Assembly: GCA_037367405.1 (NCBI GenBank)
Contig: JAZKJV010000156.1
Span: forward strand, 682,001 to 746,000
Source of the DNA: Ottelia alismoides
Lineage: Eukaryota > Streptophyta > Magnoliopsida > Alismatales > Hydrocharitaceae
Direction of reading: 5' to 3'
Length of the DNA: 64,000 bases
Part shown: positions 47,201-57,063 of the stretch, piece by piece
Numbering within the stretch: position 1 is the stretch's first letter
How the letters are laid out: each line of letters begins with the position of its first letter
The notes under the pieces: generated by a model
The model's input: only the letters and a program-made list of their open reading frames with translations
What the model was told of the DNA's origin: nothing
The model's database searches: none
Program-made: the position numbers and the translations under genes

Positions 47201-47797
47201 TTGCAACAAGTACATCAAGGTCACAATCTATTCGATAAGTATGTGGACATGACACCTGTATTTCAGAATTACCTTAAGGTGAGATGCACACCTACTAGGG
47301 TTAGTAAGAAGACCAAAAACCATGTTGAGAAGCACGTTCTGTCATTACCCTCTACTTGTGCCATCAAGAATACGTTTCCAAGGAAACGAAGAGACATGGG
47401 TGCCCATTATGTGGTGAGTCATGTCGATGACACTGCGTTTGCACACACTCTCCTTGATAATGGATCCTCAATTAATCTGATACCCACGACCCTCTATGAG
47501 CGGCTAAATCTAAGACCTCTTAGGAAATCCAGAGCCTTACTCCAGTTCGCAGACAAATCAACTAAGAGGTCCCAGGGAGAATTGAGGAACGTTATCATCA
47601 AAGTCGAGGGTCAGGATTACATGGTGGACTTTATAGTCCTTGATATGGAGACCCCTCGAAATTGGAGAGATTCCCAGATCATCCTAGGAAGGCCCTTCCT
47701 CAGAATAGCGGGGGCCTTATTTGATTACAAGATCGGGAAGATTCAGTTCCAAACTCCAGGCAGAGATGAGGAACTTGAGATGAAGCAGACAAGGTAG
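47201..47797 (+). pseudogene. Element C aspartic protease, open frame
   Basis: 198 codons without a stop, the best preserved gene of element C. Active site LLDNGSSINLIP (residues 84-95; D86, G88) fits D-x-G-[AS]. The conserved ILGRPFL is at 161-167. The preceding LPSTCAIKN-type region is normal for Athila. The retropepsin processes Gag-Pol. In the intact element it was part of a polyprotein, so the ATG at 47201 is only the first Met of the open stretch. It is followed by an acidic linker (47800-48240) with stops. Confidence 0.82.
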
Positions 47798-48076
47798 CAG
47801 AGGCCAGATTCCGAATCCAGCACCGAGTACTCTTCGTCAGAAGCAGATTATATTCATGTAGACACCGTTGGGCCATGGAGATAGAACCCAGCTAACATCG
47901 ATGAGTCCCTCTCCTCCGGAGAAGATCTTGTGCATGAGACAGTTTGCGAGAACCTTAGGAACGAGTACGACGCAGAAAGTACACCCCCCTACATCTTCGA
48001 TGAAGTAGATGCCCAACTGGGCCTGTCAGTCCTTCCCTATTTAGGATAATCAAAAGATGAGGATGATGAGTCGGAC

Positions 48077-49290
48077 GTGGCTTTTGCCGATTGCTTGGAG
48101 ACTTTTGACGATCCGACTCCGAAGCTGAATGAGTTGGTGGCAGTTACTTCAAAGATAGATCCAACCACTACCAACACAGGGCCAGAACTAATTGAGCCAG
48201 ACTTCCTTGATGATCAAACCTTTCCTGAGCTCAAATCATTACCCACAACGCTTAAATACGCCTTCCTTGCGGGACAAGAGAGGAAGTATCTGGTCATCAT
48301 CAGCTCGCGATTGACTGAGGAGCAGGAATCTCACTTGCTAGAGATCTTGGAGAAAAATCGCAAGGTGATAGGCTAGAGCATCTCCAATCTCCACGGTATA
48401 AATCCTTCTCTGTGTTTGCACCATATCTACTTAGATAATTAAGCTAAACCCTCTCGTGAATTCCAACGTCGGTTGAATCCAAATTTGCGAGAGGTCGTGA
48501 AGAAGGAGATTGAGAAATGGTGTGACACATGTTTTATTTATCCCATCTCTGATTCCAAGTGGGTGGCACCCATCCATGTTGTCCCGAAAAAATTGGGAAT
48601 TCAGACAACCACCAACGAGGACGGAGAGGAGATCGTGACACGAGTATCCACGTCGTGGCACGTCTGTGTGAATTACAGACGCCTGAATACCACGACGAAG
48701 AAGGATCATTTTCCCCTACCATTCATTGATAAGATCTTAGATAGATTAGCGGGAAAAGAATTCTTATGCTTTTTAGATGGGTTCTTGGGCTACAATCAAG
48801 TAGCCATTGCTCCTGAGGACCAGGAGAAAACCACGTTCACATGCCCTTTCGGTACCTATGCTTTCAGGCACATGCCCATTGGGTTATGCAATGCTCCCGG
48901 TAAATTTCAAAGGTGCATGACTGCAGTATTCGTTGAAATGGTTGGTGAATTCCTGGAAGTCTTCATGGATGACTTCTTGGTCCACGGCGAATCCTTCGAT
49001 TCCTGTCTTAGGAATCTGGACCGAGTCCTCAAAAGGTGTTGTGAGGTCAATCTGGTGCTCTCCTAGGAGAAAAGTCACTTAATGGTGATGGAGGGCATTG
49101 TGTTGGGGCATGTCATCTCCAAGAGAGGAATGGAGGTTGACCCTACCAAGGTGGACGTGATCAGACGACTCCAACCACCAACCAACGTGAAACAATTACG
49201 GTCATTCCTCGAGCATGTTGGATTTTATCGGAGATTTATCAAGGATTTTTTGAAGATTGCCCGATCGCTAACTGAGCTTTTAGGCTAATA
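48077..49290 (+). pseudogene. pol: Element C reverse transcriptase, decayed
   Basis: One reading frame with stops at 48374, about 48440, 49064 and 49286. Motifs: ESHLLEILEKNRKVIG, LHHIYLDN, RRLNPNLREVVKKEI, YPISDSKWVAP, VCVNYRRLNTTTKKDHFPL, FLCFLDGFLGYNQ, APEDQEKTTFTCPFGTYAF, MPIGLCNAPGKFQRCM, catalytic F-M-D-D at 48962-48973, GHVISKRGMEVDP, and the thumb-like FLEHVGFYRRFIKDF. Very close to Athila-type RT and to element B. No frameshift, only nonsense changes. Confidence 0.9.
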
Positions 49291-49312
49291 CATGGAGTTT
49301 ATTGTCGATCAT

Positions 49313-49750
49313 AAATGTCTTGAGGCCTTTAAGCAATTACAAGGGATGATCATGGATGCTCCGATCCTACAAGCCTCAGATTGGTCTCTTCCTTTTGAGA
49401 GCATGATAGAGCCTCAGATTTTGCTGTTGGGGTTGTGTTAGGACAGAGGAGGGATGGCGTCCCATTTGCCATACACTACACAAGCAAAGTGCTTGACACT
49501 GCTCATCGTAACTATACAGTTACCGAAAAGGAGATGCTTGCGGTAGTGTTTGCCTTGGATAAGTTCAGATCGCATCTAATTTGATCCATGGTGATTGTCT
49601 TCACGGACCATACATTACTACGATACTTAATGGAAAAGAAGGACACGAAGGCACATCTTCTTAGGTGGATTCTACTTATCCAGGAATTTGATTTGGACAT
49701 TAGAGATAAACCTGGATAAAAGAACGTAATTGCTGATCACCTCTCCCATC
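49313..49750 (+). pseudogene. Element C RNase H, decayed
   Basis: The first part, with the catalytic Asp region, is frame-shifted (LQASDWSLPFESM near 49370). The second part reads [52 protein letters not shown] and ADHLSHLEN. Stops lie at about 49580 and 49718. Non-functional. Confidence 0.8.
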
Positions 49751-51173
49751 TCGAAAATCTTGATACTTCTGATGATACGCCTATTCAAGACTCCTTCCCT
49801 AACAAGTCGATTTTTGTTATCGAATCACTCCCATGGGACGCCAATATAGTGAACTATCTTGTCTCCAAGAAAGTTCCCGAAGATTGGCCCAAGAGCCACA
49901 TAGACCGGCTTAAGTCGGATGCAAGACATTACCATTGGGAGGATCCGATCCTTTTCTTTGAAGGATGGATTGTGTCTGGAGACGATGTATCCCTCAGGAA
50001 GAATATCAGAGTGTCCTTACTTTATGCCACAGTCCGGAGGCAGGAGGACACCACTCTGGGAAGAGGACCGCATGGAAGGTACTTCAATGTGGCTTATACT
50101 GGCCGACTCTGTTTCGCGATGCGCTCACCTTTGTGAAGTTGTGTCCAGTATGCCAGCGAATGGGAGGAACCGTTGGTTCCAAGGATGAGATGTCGATGCA
50201 GCCTGTCATCATTTGTGATGTCTTTGACACCTAGGACATCGATTTCATGGGCCCATTCCCGGTCAACCATTGATTCGAATACATCCTTCTTGCGGTAGAT
50301 TATCTGTTAAGGTGGGTGGAGGCTATCCCAACCCGAACCACAAACAGCAGGATTGTTTGTAAAATCATTAGAGATCACATCATCTCTAGGTTTGGGATCC
50401 CCAAAGTATTGATATCCGATGGGGGTAGCCATTTTGTGAACAGAGATGTGAAGAAACTCTTAAAGAATTACGACATCGAACACCATATCGCTAGTCCTTA
50501 CCACCCACAGACCAATGGCATGGCATAGGTATCAAACAGGGAGGTGAAGACCATATTGCAGAAGCTTGTCCACCCAGACATGAAGGTCTGGTCTCAGATT
50601 TTAGATCAGGTCCTTTGGGCTTATAGGACAGCTTACAAGACACCTTTAGGAACCTCCCCATTCAGAATGGTGTTCGGAAAACCGTGCCATTTGCCCGCAG
50701 AATTAGTGCACAAATCTGAATGGGCAATTAAGAAGGTCAACTGGAACACACACATAGGGCAGAAATAGAGAGAGATGGATTTGAATGAACTTGTGGAAGT
50801 CAGAAACCAAGCATATGACAACAGTTTGGTGTACAAGGACAGGGTAAATCGTTGGTATGATAGATATATCAGACGAAAGACCTTTGTTCCTGGACAGAAA
50901 GTATGGTTGTTCAATGCAAGGTTGAAGGCTTTCCAAGGTAAGCTGAAATCCAAGTGGACGGGTTCGTTCATAGTCCGTGATATACATGATAGTGGATGTG
51001 TAGAGATCTTGGATCCTACAGATGGAGTACAGACATCCCTAGTTAATGGACAACTACCGAAGCACTTTGTCGAACCCAATGAACAGTTAGTCCACATTGA
51101 GGATATTGTTTTCATGTACGAGACAAACTTAGTAGACACACATAGAGCCACTCATGAGACCTTGCAACAGTGA
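49751..51173 (+). pseudogene. Element C integrase, catalytic Glu replaced by a stop
   Basis: Linker and zinc-binding region: GGHHSGKR and CPVCQRMGG (50145 region) form the HHCC module, partly in another frame. Core: DIDFMGPFP (Asp 50241-50243), ISDGGSHF (Asp 50418-50420), YHPQTNGMA followed by TAG at 50526-50528. This TAG is exactly where the catalytic Glu stands in element B (36 codons after the second Asp). C-terminal region 50544-51173 is well preserved: KPCHLPAELVHKSEWAIK, VWLFNARLKAFQGKLKSKW, FIVRDIHDSG; it stops at 51171. No chromodomain. Confidence 0.88.
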
Positions 51174-51278
51174 GCTCTCGCAATCTACAGCATCGAAAAG
51201 ATTCAGATCTGTTTATATTTTCTTTCCCTCCCTCCCATGACTTTAATCACTCGCCCCGGCTCCATATCTTTTCATGAC

Positions 51279-51648
51279 TATACTTAGGATGAACAGATCC
51301 TAAGTATAGGGGGGAGAGTGTCTCGAGTCCATTCACCATGCATTGTATATCCTCCAGATCCCATCGGTCCTCATACTCATTCATGTCCTATACTTAGGCT
51401 GACCTGAGCCTAAGTATGGGAGGGGGGGACCGATGCCCATCATGTATATATTCTCATCATTTTTCCTTCTTGACCCTGTCCGCCCCACTTTTGATCTTCT
51501 TCTACACTTAGGCTGCCAGAGCCTAAGTATAGGGGGGCAGGACGACTTCTATACATTTTTGTTATTTTAGCTCTCCTGCGCTTAACACGAGCTGTCTTTT
51601 TCCTCTCTTTTCGTGCTCTAAGGACATAGCACATGCTATGTATAGGGG
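51279..51648 (+). repeat. Hairpin/polypurine-like array of element C
   Basis: Unit 1: TATACTTAGGAT (51279-51290), 6-nt loop, ATCCTAAGTATA (51297-51308), then GGGGGG. Unit 2: TATACTTAGGCT (51389-51400), GACCTG, AGCCTAAGTATG, then GGAGGGGGGG. Unit 3: ACTTAGGCT (51506-51514), 5-nt loop, AGCCTAAGT, then ATAGGGGGG. Unit 4: GTGCTCTAAGGACATAGCAC with GTATAGGGGGG (51612-51648). Stem changes are compensated between units (GGAT/ATCC against GGCT/AGCC). Confidence 0.88.
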
Positions 51649-52333
51649 GGCGTGTATATATTACATATATACTTTACCCATAGCTCGTACTTTCGCGTAT
51701 TTTTGTATATACTATACAATAATTACGTGGTGGGTAAAAATTGAAAAAATTTTTGTGTAAAATACATGTATACTTGTATATTTTTGTAAAAAAAATATCA
51801 AACATAGGCTTCTTATTTACTCTTACATATCATCTCTGCATTTAAAAAGAAAGGAAAAAAGAGTCTTGCATTTCATTCATCTACATAGCATGTCATATGC
51901 ACTTCATCTGCATATCTAGCATATGCAAAGTGAAAAGTTAGTGGGTTCTGAACCAAGTTATGAATAGATGTTGAGGGGGGACTTGATTTGACCTTAATCC
52001 ACCTAATTTAAGAGGAACCTTATAGGAACTGGAGTTAAGATTTCTCAGGTCAATGGATTTAATTCTTGGAGTCCGCAAGTCTATGTTCACATGTCATCTT
52101 GATTAGTCTAAATAGAATATCTCGTACATACACATGATTCTTTTAGACAGTGACCTAACTTGGATAAGCATCATGCACGTAGCTCTTCATTGATGAGGTG
52201 GTGAGGAGGTAGAATCCTTTAGCTTGGAGTATCACATGGGTGGAAACATCCGTCCTCCTCTAGGGAGGGTAGTGCATCTTAACCTAGTCTGGTGATGTTG
52301 AAATCTAAGGACAGGATGCTGTGGGTTGCAATA
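51649..52333 (+). other. Element C 3' untranslated region
   Basis: Starts with TATATTACATATATACTTTA and CCATAGCTCGTACTTT, shared with A, B and D. The end (52180-52333) contains a block highly similar to D (61290-61440). No gene is recognised. Confidence 0.5.
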
Positions 52334-52661
52334 ATGCTTCAAAAGAGGGATAGTCTACTGGCTCAGGAGGAAAAACTTCTGATGCACATGCTGCACCTTG
52401 TATATAGTTCAAAAGAAAATGCAAGAACTCCAAAAAAATAAAATAGGCCTGAGTGAAAATAAAATGCTTGTCGGAGTATGTATATTAGCAAGAAATCTAC
52501 AGCTGGATGACTTGGCTACACTGGTCAGGCATCCTGGGATAGAAGCTACACTGGCTACCGTCCATTCTTTTCTCCACCCCCTCCTCTCGAGCTGGTCACA
52601 CTTGAACTTAGAAGGGAATACCACGCTCATCGAGGAAAGAGTTACTGGATTGGGGAATTAG
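52334..52661 (+). pseudogene. Uncharacterised small ORF between pol and 3' LTR of element C
   Basis: Starts MLQKRDSLLAQEEKLL (52334), then changes frame near 52395, where C carries about 10 extra bases compared with D. It continues in the new frame as an open stretch (52398-52661, 87 codons from its first Met) with KKMQELQKNK, DDLATLVRHPG, VHSFLHPLLSSWSHLNLE and LIEERVTGLGN. Predicted character: basic and partly coiled-coil N-terminus, then a Leu-rich C-terminus. The N-terminal 19 codons differ from D at four sites, three of them silent third-position changes. I do not recognise the family. It corresponds to 29577-29936 in B. Confidence 0.5.
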
Positions 52662-52991
52662 AGTTACCTTGTTAGAAGAGGCTCCTTCTTAGCCATTTGT
52701 GATGCGGAGATCTATTTTTCACTTACACAGTACAAGTAAGAATCATAGTCATCAGAAATTTACGTATGAGGATTTGTTCTGATCTGAATGTTAAGGCATC
52801 TTGAATAGAAGACTTGCGGAACTTGAAGTCTACTAGGTTTTAAGTTCAGATCCCAATAAGGTTCCGTCACACAATTAATCCAAAGGTCGAGTCAAGCTCC
52901 ATTTTCATTTTTTGTTCATGACCTTGGTATGGAACCGAATCTCATTTCACTTTTGCATTTCATTTTATTTGCTCAGGGATGAGCAAGGTTT
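52662..52991 (+). other. Element C 3' end of untranslated region
   Basis: Non-coding. It leads into the polypurine tract with GCTCAGGGATGAGCAAGG. Confidence 0.5.
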
Positions 52992-53003
52992 AAGTATAGG
53001 GGG
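52992..53003 (+). other. Polypurine tract of element C
   Basis: AAGTATAGGGGG, 1 nt before the 3' LTR; identical to the end of most units of the hairpin array. Confidence 0.9.
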
Positions 53004-53004
53004 T

Positions 53005-56000
53005 TGATGAATCTGTGATTCATCACTCTAAAAGTTGAAAATAGAGCCTTGTTACCAAGTAATTAGAGGCATATATCCACCTATATTGCATAATTAGCAT
53101 TCAAGCATGCATTGATAACATCTGCATTTTAGCATTTACATCTGCATTAAATAAGAAGCCAAAGTCACTTGTAAAAATCACCTATTTGTATGTATTTTAT
53201 AATAACTCTAAACTCCATAAATTCAATTCTATACCGTATATATTACAAACATTAATACAAGAAAAATACCAAAAAATGCTAACTTGTATAATTGACCAAT
53301 AAAAACCTAATCCAACCTTAAGACCATGGACCTTAAAATACAGATATCTCTCTCAAACAGCCTCCGATATAGGTCTACTCACTTTTAAAATAATATGCAT
53401 TCAGAGACCTTCAAAATGAGATCAATTTCATTAAAATCGGAGCTCGTATGCAAAACTTGGGTTTTGGGCCCCATTGTATACTATATGTATTTATATTTAT
53501 ACCCTTGTATTTTATCACTTCATTTGACCTTGTTTCCATTTTTGGCCAGCATGAAACTTGTACATCTCATTGAGATCTACAACTTTCATGTTTTGAATTT
53601 TCCAAATTCGGCCATTTTCCCCTTCTTATTTCACCTTCTTTCTTGACTACTATGATTGGGCCACGTGGCGCCCTCTGGTTGCGCCACGCAGCCCACTCAT
53701 CCGCTCACCACGCACCCTTTTTCTTGGCCGTCAGATCTCATACTTCTTCTTCAGATCTCGACCATTCATTGCCGCCTCAATCTTGGCCCTTTAATCAACT
53801 CTAGATAAAATCTGGACCGATCGCCTCCTCCCTCACCTCCTTCCTCCACATGGCTCCATCATCACCTTCCATCTTCTCCCTCTCTCCAGATCGCCTCCAT
53901 CCATTCCCGCTTCATTTCTCACCCTTCGATCAGAATCGGGTCTCCATCACAATTGTCCATCAGCGCCTTGTTCTTCATGCGCCATGTGTCTTCCCCCGCG
54001 CCACTCGATCATCTCTAGGCGCCTAAATCTTCACCGTTCATTTCCACTTTGACTATAGCCCTCCGATCTTACCTATAATCTCATCTCCACCGTTCACCAG
54101 TGCCGCTCCCACCGTTCACCACATGGCGCTCGCTACGTTATTTGATCGCATCGCCTGGATTTAATCTTAACCACTCGTTGGAGCCTCGTCCAGAGCCGTT
54201 GGATCACTAGATCCAACGGTCGATGCGTCATCTTCTTCCTCCCGAGGATCCCTCGCCCACGTTTCCCACTTCACCAAGATGCCGACCCCTTTCTATTTTC
54301 GTCGCCACTCCAGCCGCTACCCCAACTCCCCGACGCCACCACGACAAATCCCACATTCCCTTCATCTTCACCAGAAGCCACGATCGCCATGATCGCCTCT
54401 CCCTCGCTCCACAAACCCCACTCAAACCATTCCCTTCATCGACCAAACCACTACCTTCTCCCTTTAAATACCCCACCTCCGGCCACTTTCACGGCCATCC
54501 GCCATTGCAAGAGAGATTGCATATCTCCCTTCTACCTATCGGTGACAACGATTAGGCACGAGAGCGAGCAACGACTGTGTTTCCATATCTGGCAAGATCA
54601 ACGACGAGCTCCGCCATGCCAACCGCTTCCCCGACGAGCTGCTAGAGCTCGGGCCTCTACCGACCCTTGAGCGACGACCGGAAGCTCCCTCCGAGCCTCC
54701 ATTCCCAGGTAGATCCTTCCATCTCCTCTTCCGATCTTCTTCTTGTCCTTTGATTTTTTTTCCTAATTTTCCCGCCTTCTTCGCTCAACATCTCCTCCCG
54801 CTGACCATCCACCGAGCTCCGCCTTGGAGCTCTCATCTTCGTGCCACCTTTTGTTCATCGCCATGACCTCTCGATGTCACAAATCACTATAGAGTGCCGC
54901 TCTGCCGATCACGATGGAGGATCACAACCTCCCGATCACCTCTTCATGCCCAAGGCCTCTAGCACTCACTACACTTCACGCGAACAAGAGCACCATTTTT
55001 TGGCATCCACTAACGCTGCAGGTACCATCTTCTTCACTGATCGGACCTTTGCCGGAGCTACTTCAAGCTTCATCGCCTCTATCCTACAGACCACCTCCGC
55101 CTCGTCCAACCGCTCCGGTCGCTGCCTGACGCTTCCACGATCGCTCCCAGCCACTTAGGAGCTTCCAGTTAGCTTCACCGACCATGGGGGAAGGCGGCGG
55201 AGCTGACAGCCCTTCGCCGGGGCCCAGCCACATCCACCGCTGGAGGCGGCGGCCCGGAGGAACACGACGTACAACCACCGTCCGATCACCTTGATCGGAC
55301 GGTCCTTGTCGCGACACGTCACCCGCTCAGGAGTCACCAGATATCGTCAGATCACTCGAAGATCTAACAACCCTACATCATGCCACGTCATCCGCCATCA
55401 CCACCGTTGGATCGATTGCGATCTAACGATCCCTCAGGCGCCATGTCTCCAGCTTCAGCAGCCGTTGGATCCATCTAGATCCAACGGCCTACATCACGCC
55501 ATGTAGCTCCCTCCGAGCCTCTTCCCAGACCCTTAGGCTCGGAGCAACCGAGCCATCTCCGAAGCTACCTCGATCCTGCAGCGCGTCCGAGCCTCAGTCT
55601 GAGCCACCGACGCCGTTCGAGCCTAGTACCTCACGTGTCCTTCACGTGCGGGCTGGGTATTTTGCACTGAGTCCCCTACAAGTTTCCAGAATTACAATTC
55701 AGTCCCTGCAAGGCACGTCACGTGAGGCGCACGTGTTCCCGTGGACAATTTGCATACATACCCCCAATATTATAGGTAATTGCATTTTAGTCCCTGTTTG
55801 CACGTTTTATTTTAATCAATTTTAATTTTTATTTGAATATTAGTCCATGTGTTTGCACATTCATTTAGGCATTCATTTCGCCTCATTTTTAAATTCAAAA
55901 AATTGCATGTTGTAGAGAAACTTGTGCTTTATAATTGTGGACACTTGTCATATTTTTATGGGCTTCAAGTAATTTAATATTTATTATTTTTGTGGAAATT

Positions 56001-56755
56001 GACATAGTTTGCCCACTGCGTGCTTTAAATTCTATATTAAATTATTTGTTGCTCCAAAAATCACCAAAAAATCATAATAGGTTTACTTTAAGTAGTTCTA
56101 CTTCGTGCCCAAAAATCACATCATTTGCACGTATCACGAGGCCTGAATAAATTAAATAGTATTTTGCTTGATTTATTTTTAATAGGTCCAATATACCTCA
56201 TTTTTTAGGCTTATCAATTTTCCTGGATTCATCCCACATAGAATTATCTAGGATAATTCTTATATCTAAAACTCATGTACTTTGGTATTTATTAAAATTA
56301 ACTTTGCAAAAACTACCCTGCATTCATATTTAATTCATCTTTAATTCATTTAGACTCTAAAAATTCCAAAAAAATTGCAGTAGCTTAGTTTCATAGAATT
56401 TCATCTTCTAGACAAGTTTGATTTATTTTAGACTTCAATTGGCTTTAATTTATGTTTTAACTTAAAATTTGGCTCGAATTGCATTGCATTTTTCTTTAAT
56501 TGCATATAAAAGGCCAAAAATATTCTCTTGAAAATTTAGCATTGAAATTAACTTAAAATTAACCTAAGGAGAAAGCTGCCTCCATGAGTTCGACCTTGGA
56601 CTTCCCAAGTAAAATAAAAAATATTACCGCTTGTGTTTAATTCGATTAGTATAAGTGGTTTTTGATCACACTCGATCTACCTGACTACAATGAACGACAC
56701 ATTTAATTCGATCATTAATCCGGTAGAATTAGGTAGGGTGTGTCGAAGCTCTTCA
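53005..56755 (+). repeat. Element C 3' LTR
   Basis: 3751 bp, TGATGAATCTG to AAGCTCTTCA. It matches the 5' LTR throughout. It keeps the TTTAAATA box (54463-54470) and two intact palindromes (54195-54220 and 55461-55488). Confidence 0.93.
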
Positions 56756-56760
56756 GCTGC

Positions 56761-57063
56761 ACAATATTTATTTAGTGTTTTTGTGGATTTTTTAATTATT
56801 TATTTATAAATTTTTTATATTTAGTATTATAATTTTTGTTTTCTATTTATATTTTTCTAATTTGTAATTTCTTTTTCTTTTTAGTATATAATGAGTGTAT
56901 ATATTACTCTATCTATAATATATATAATAAAGGGTATATATATGTAATTTATATAATAAATATAATAAAATCAGTAAATAAAAATATAAATAATCTTTTT
57001 TATTTTCTAAAGGATTTAAATATATCTAGGGTATTTATCATAATTAATAAAAATATTAACTAT
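56761..57063 (-). mobile_element. Reverse-strand LTR fragment E, right part
   Basis: AT-rich continuation of 39418-39633 after element C. It resembles solo LTR F at about 5760-6060. It is cut by the start of element D at 57064. Confidence 0.5.

Larger units (their letters stand above)
39634..56755 (+). mobile_element. Element C: complete 17.1-kb Athila-type Ty3/Gypsy retrotransposon
   Basis: LTRs 39634-43346 (3713 bp) and 53005-56755 (3751 bp), both TG...CA, with a perfect 5-bp target duplication GCTGC (39629-39633 and 56756-56760). A tRNA-Asp-type primer site lies at 43350 and a polypurine tract at 52992. Internal order: leader with hairpins, gag, protease, RT, RNase H, integrase, hairpin array, small ORF. 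LTR copies differ at 11 of about 125 positions in the first stretch compared by eye, so the insertion is not recent. Every gene has stops or frameshifts. It sits inside LTR fragment E. Confidence 0.95.

Noticed and set aside
51174..53004. Possible env-like gene in element C
   Set aside because: No long ORF with signal peptide or transmembrane segment was found. Only the small conserved ORF is supported.
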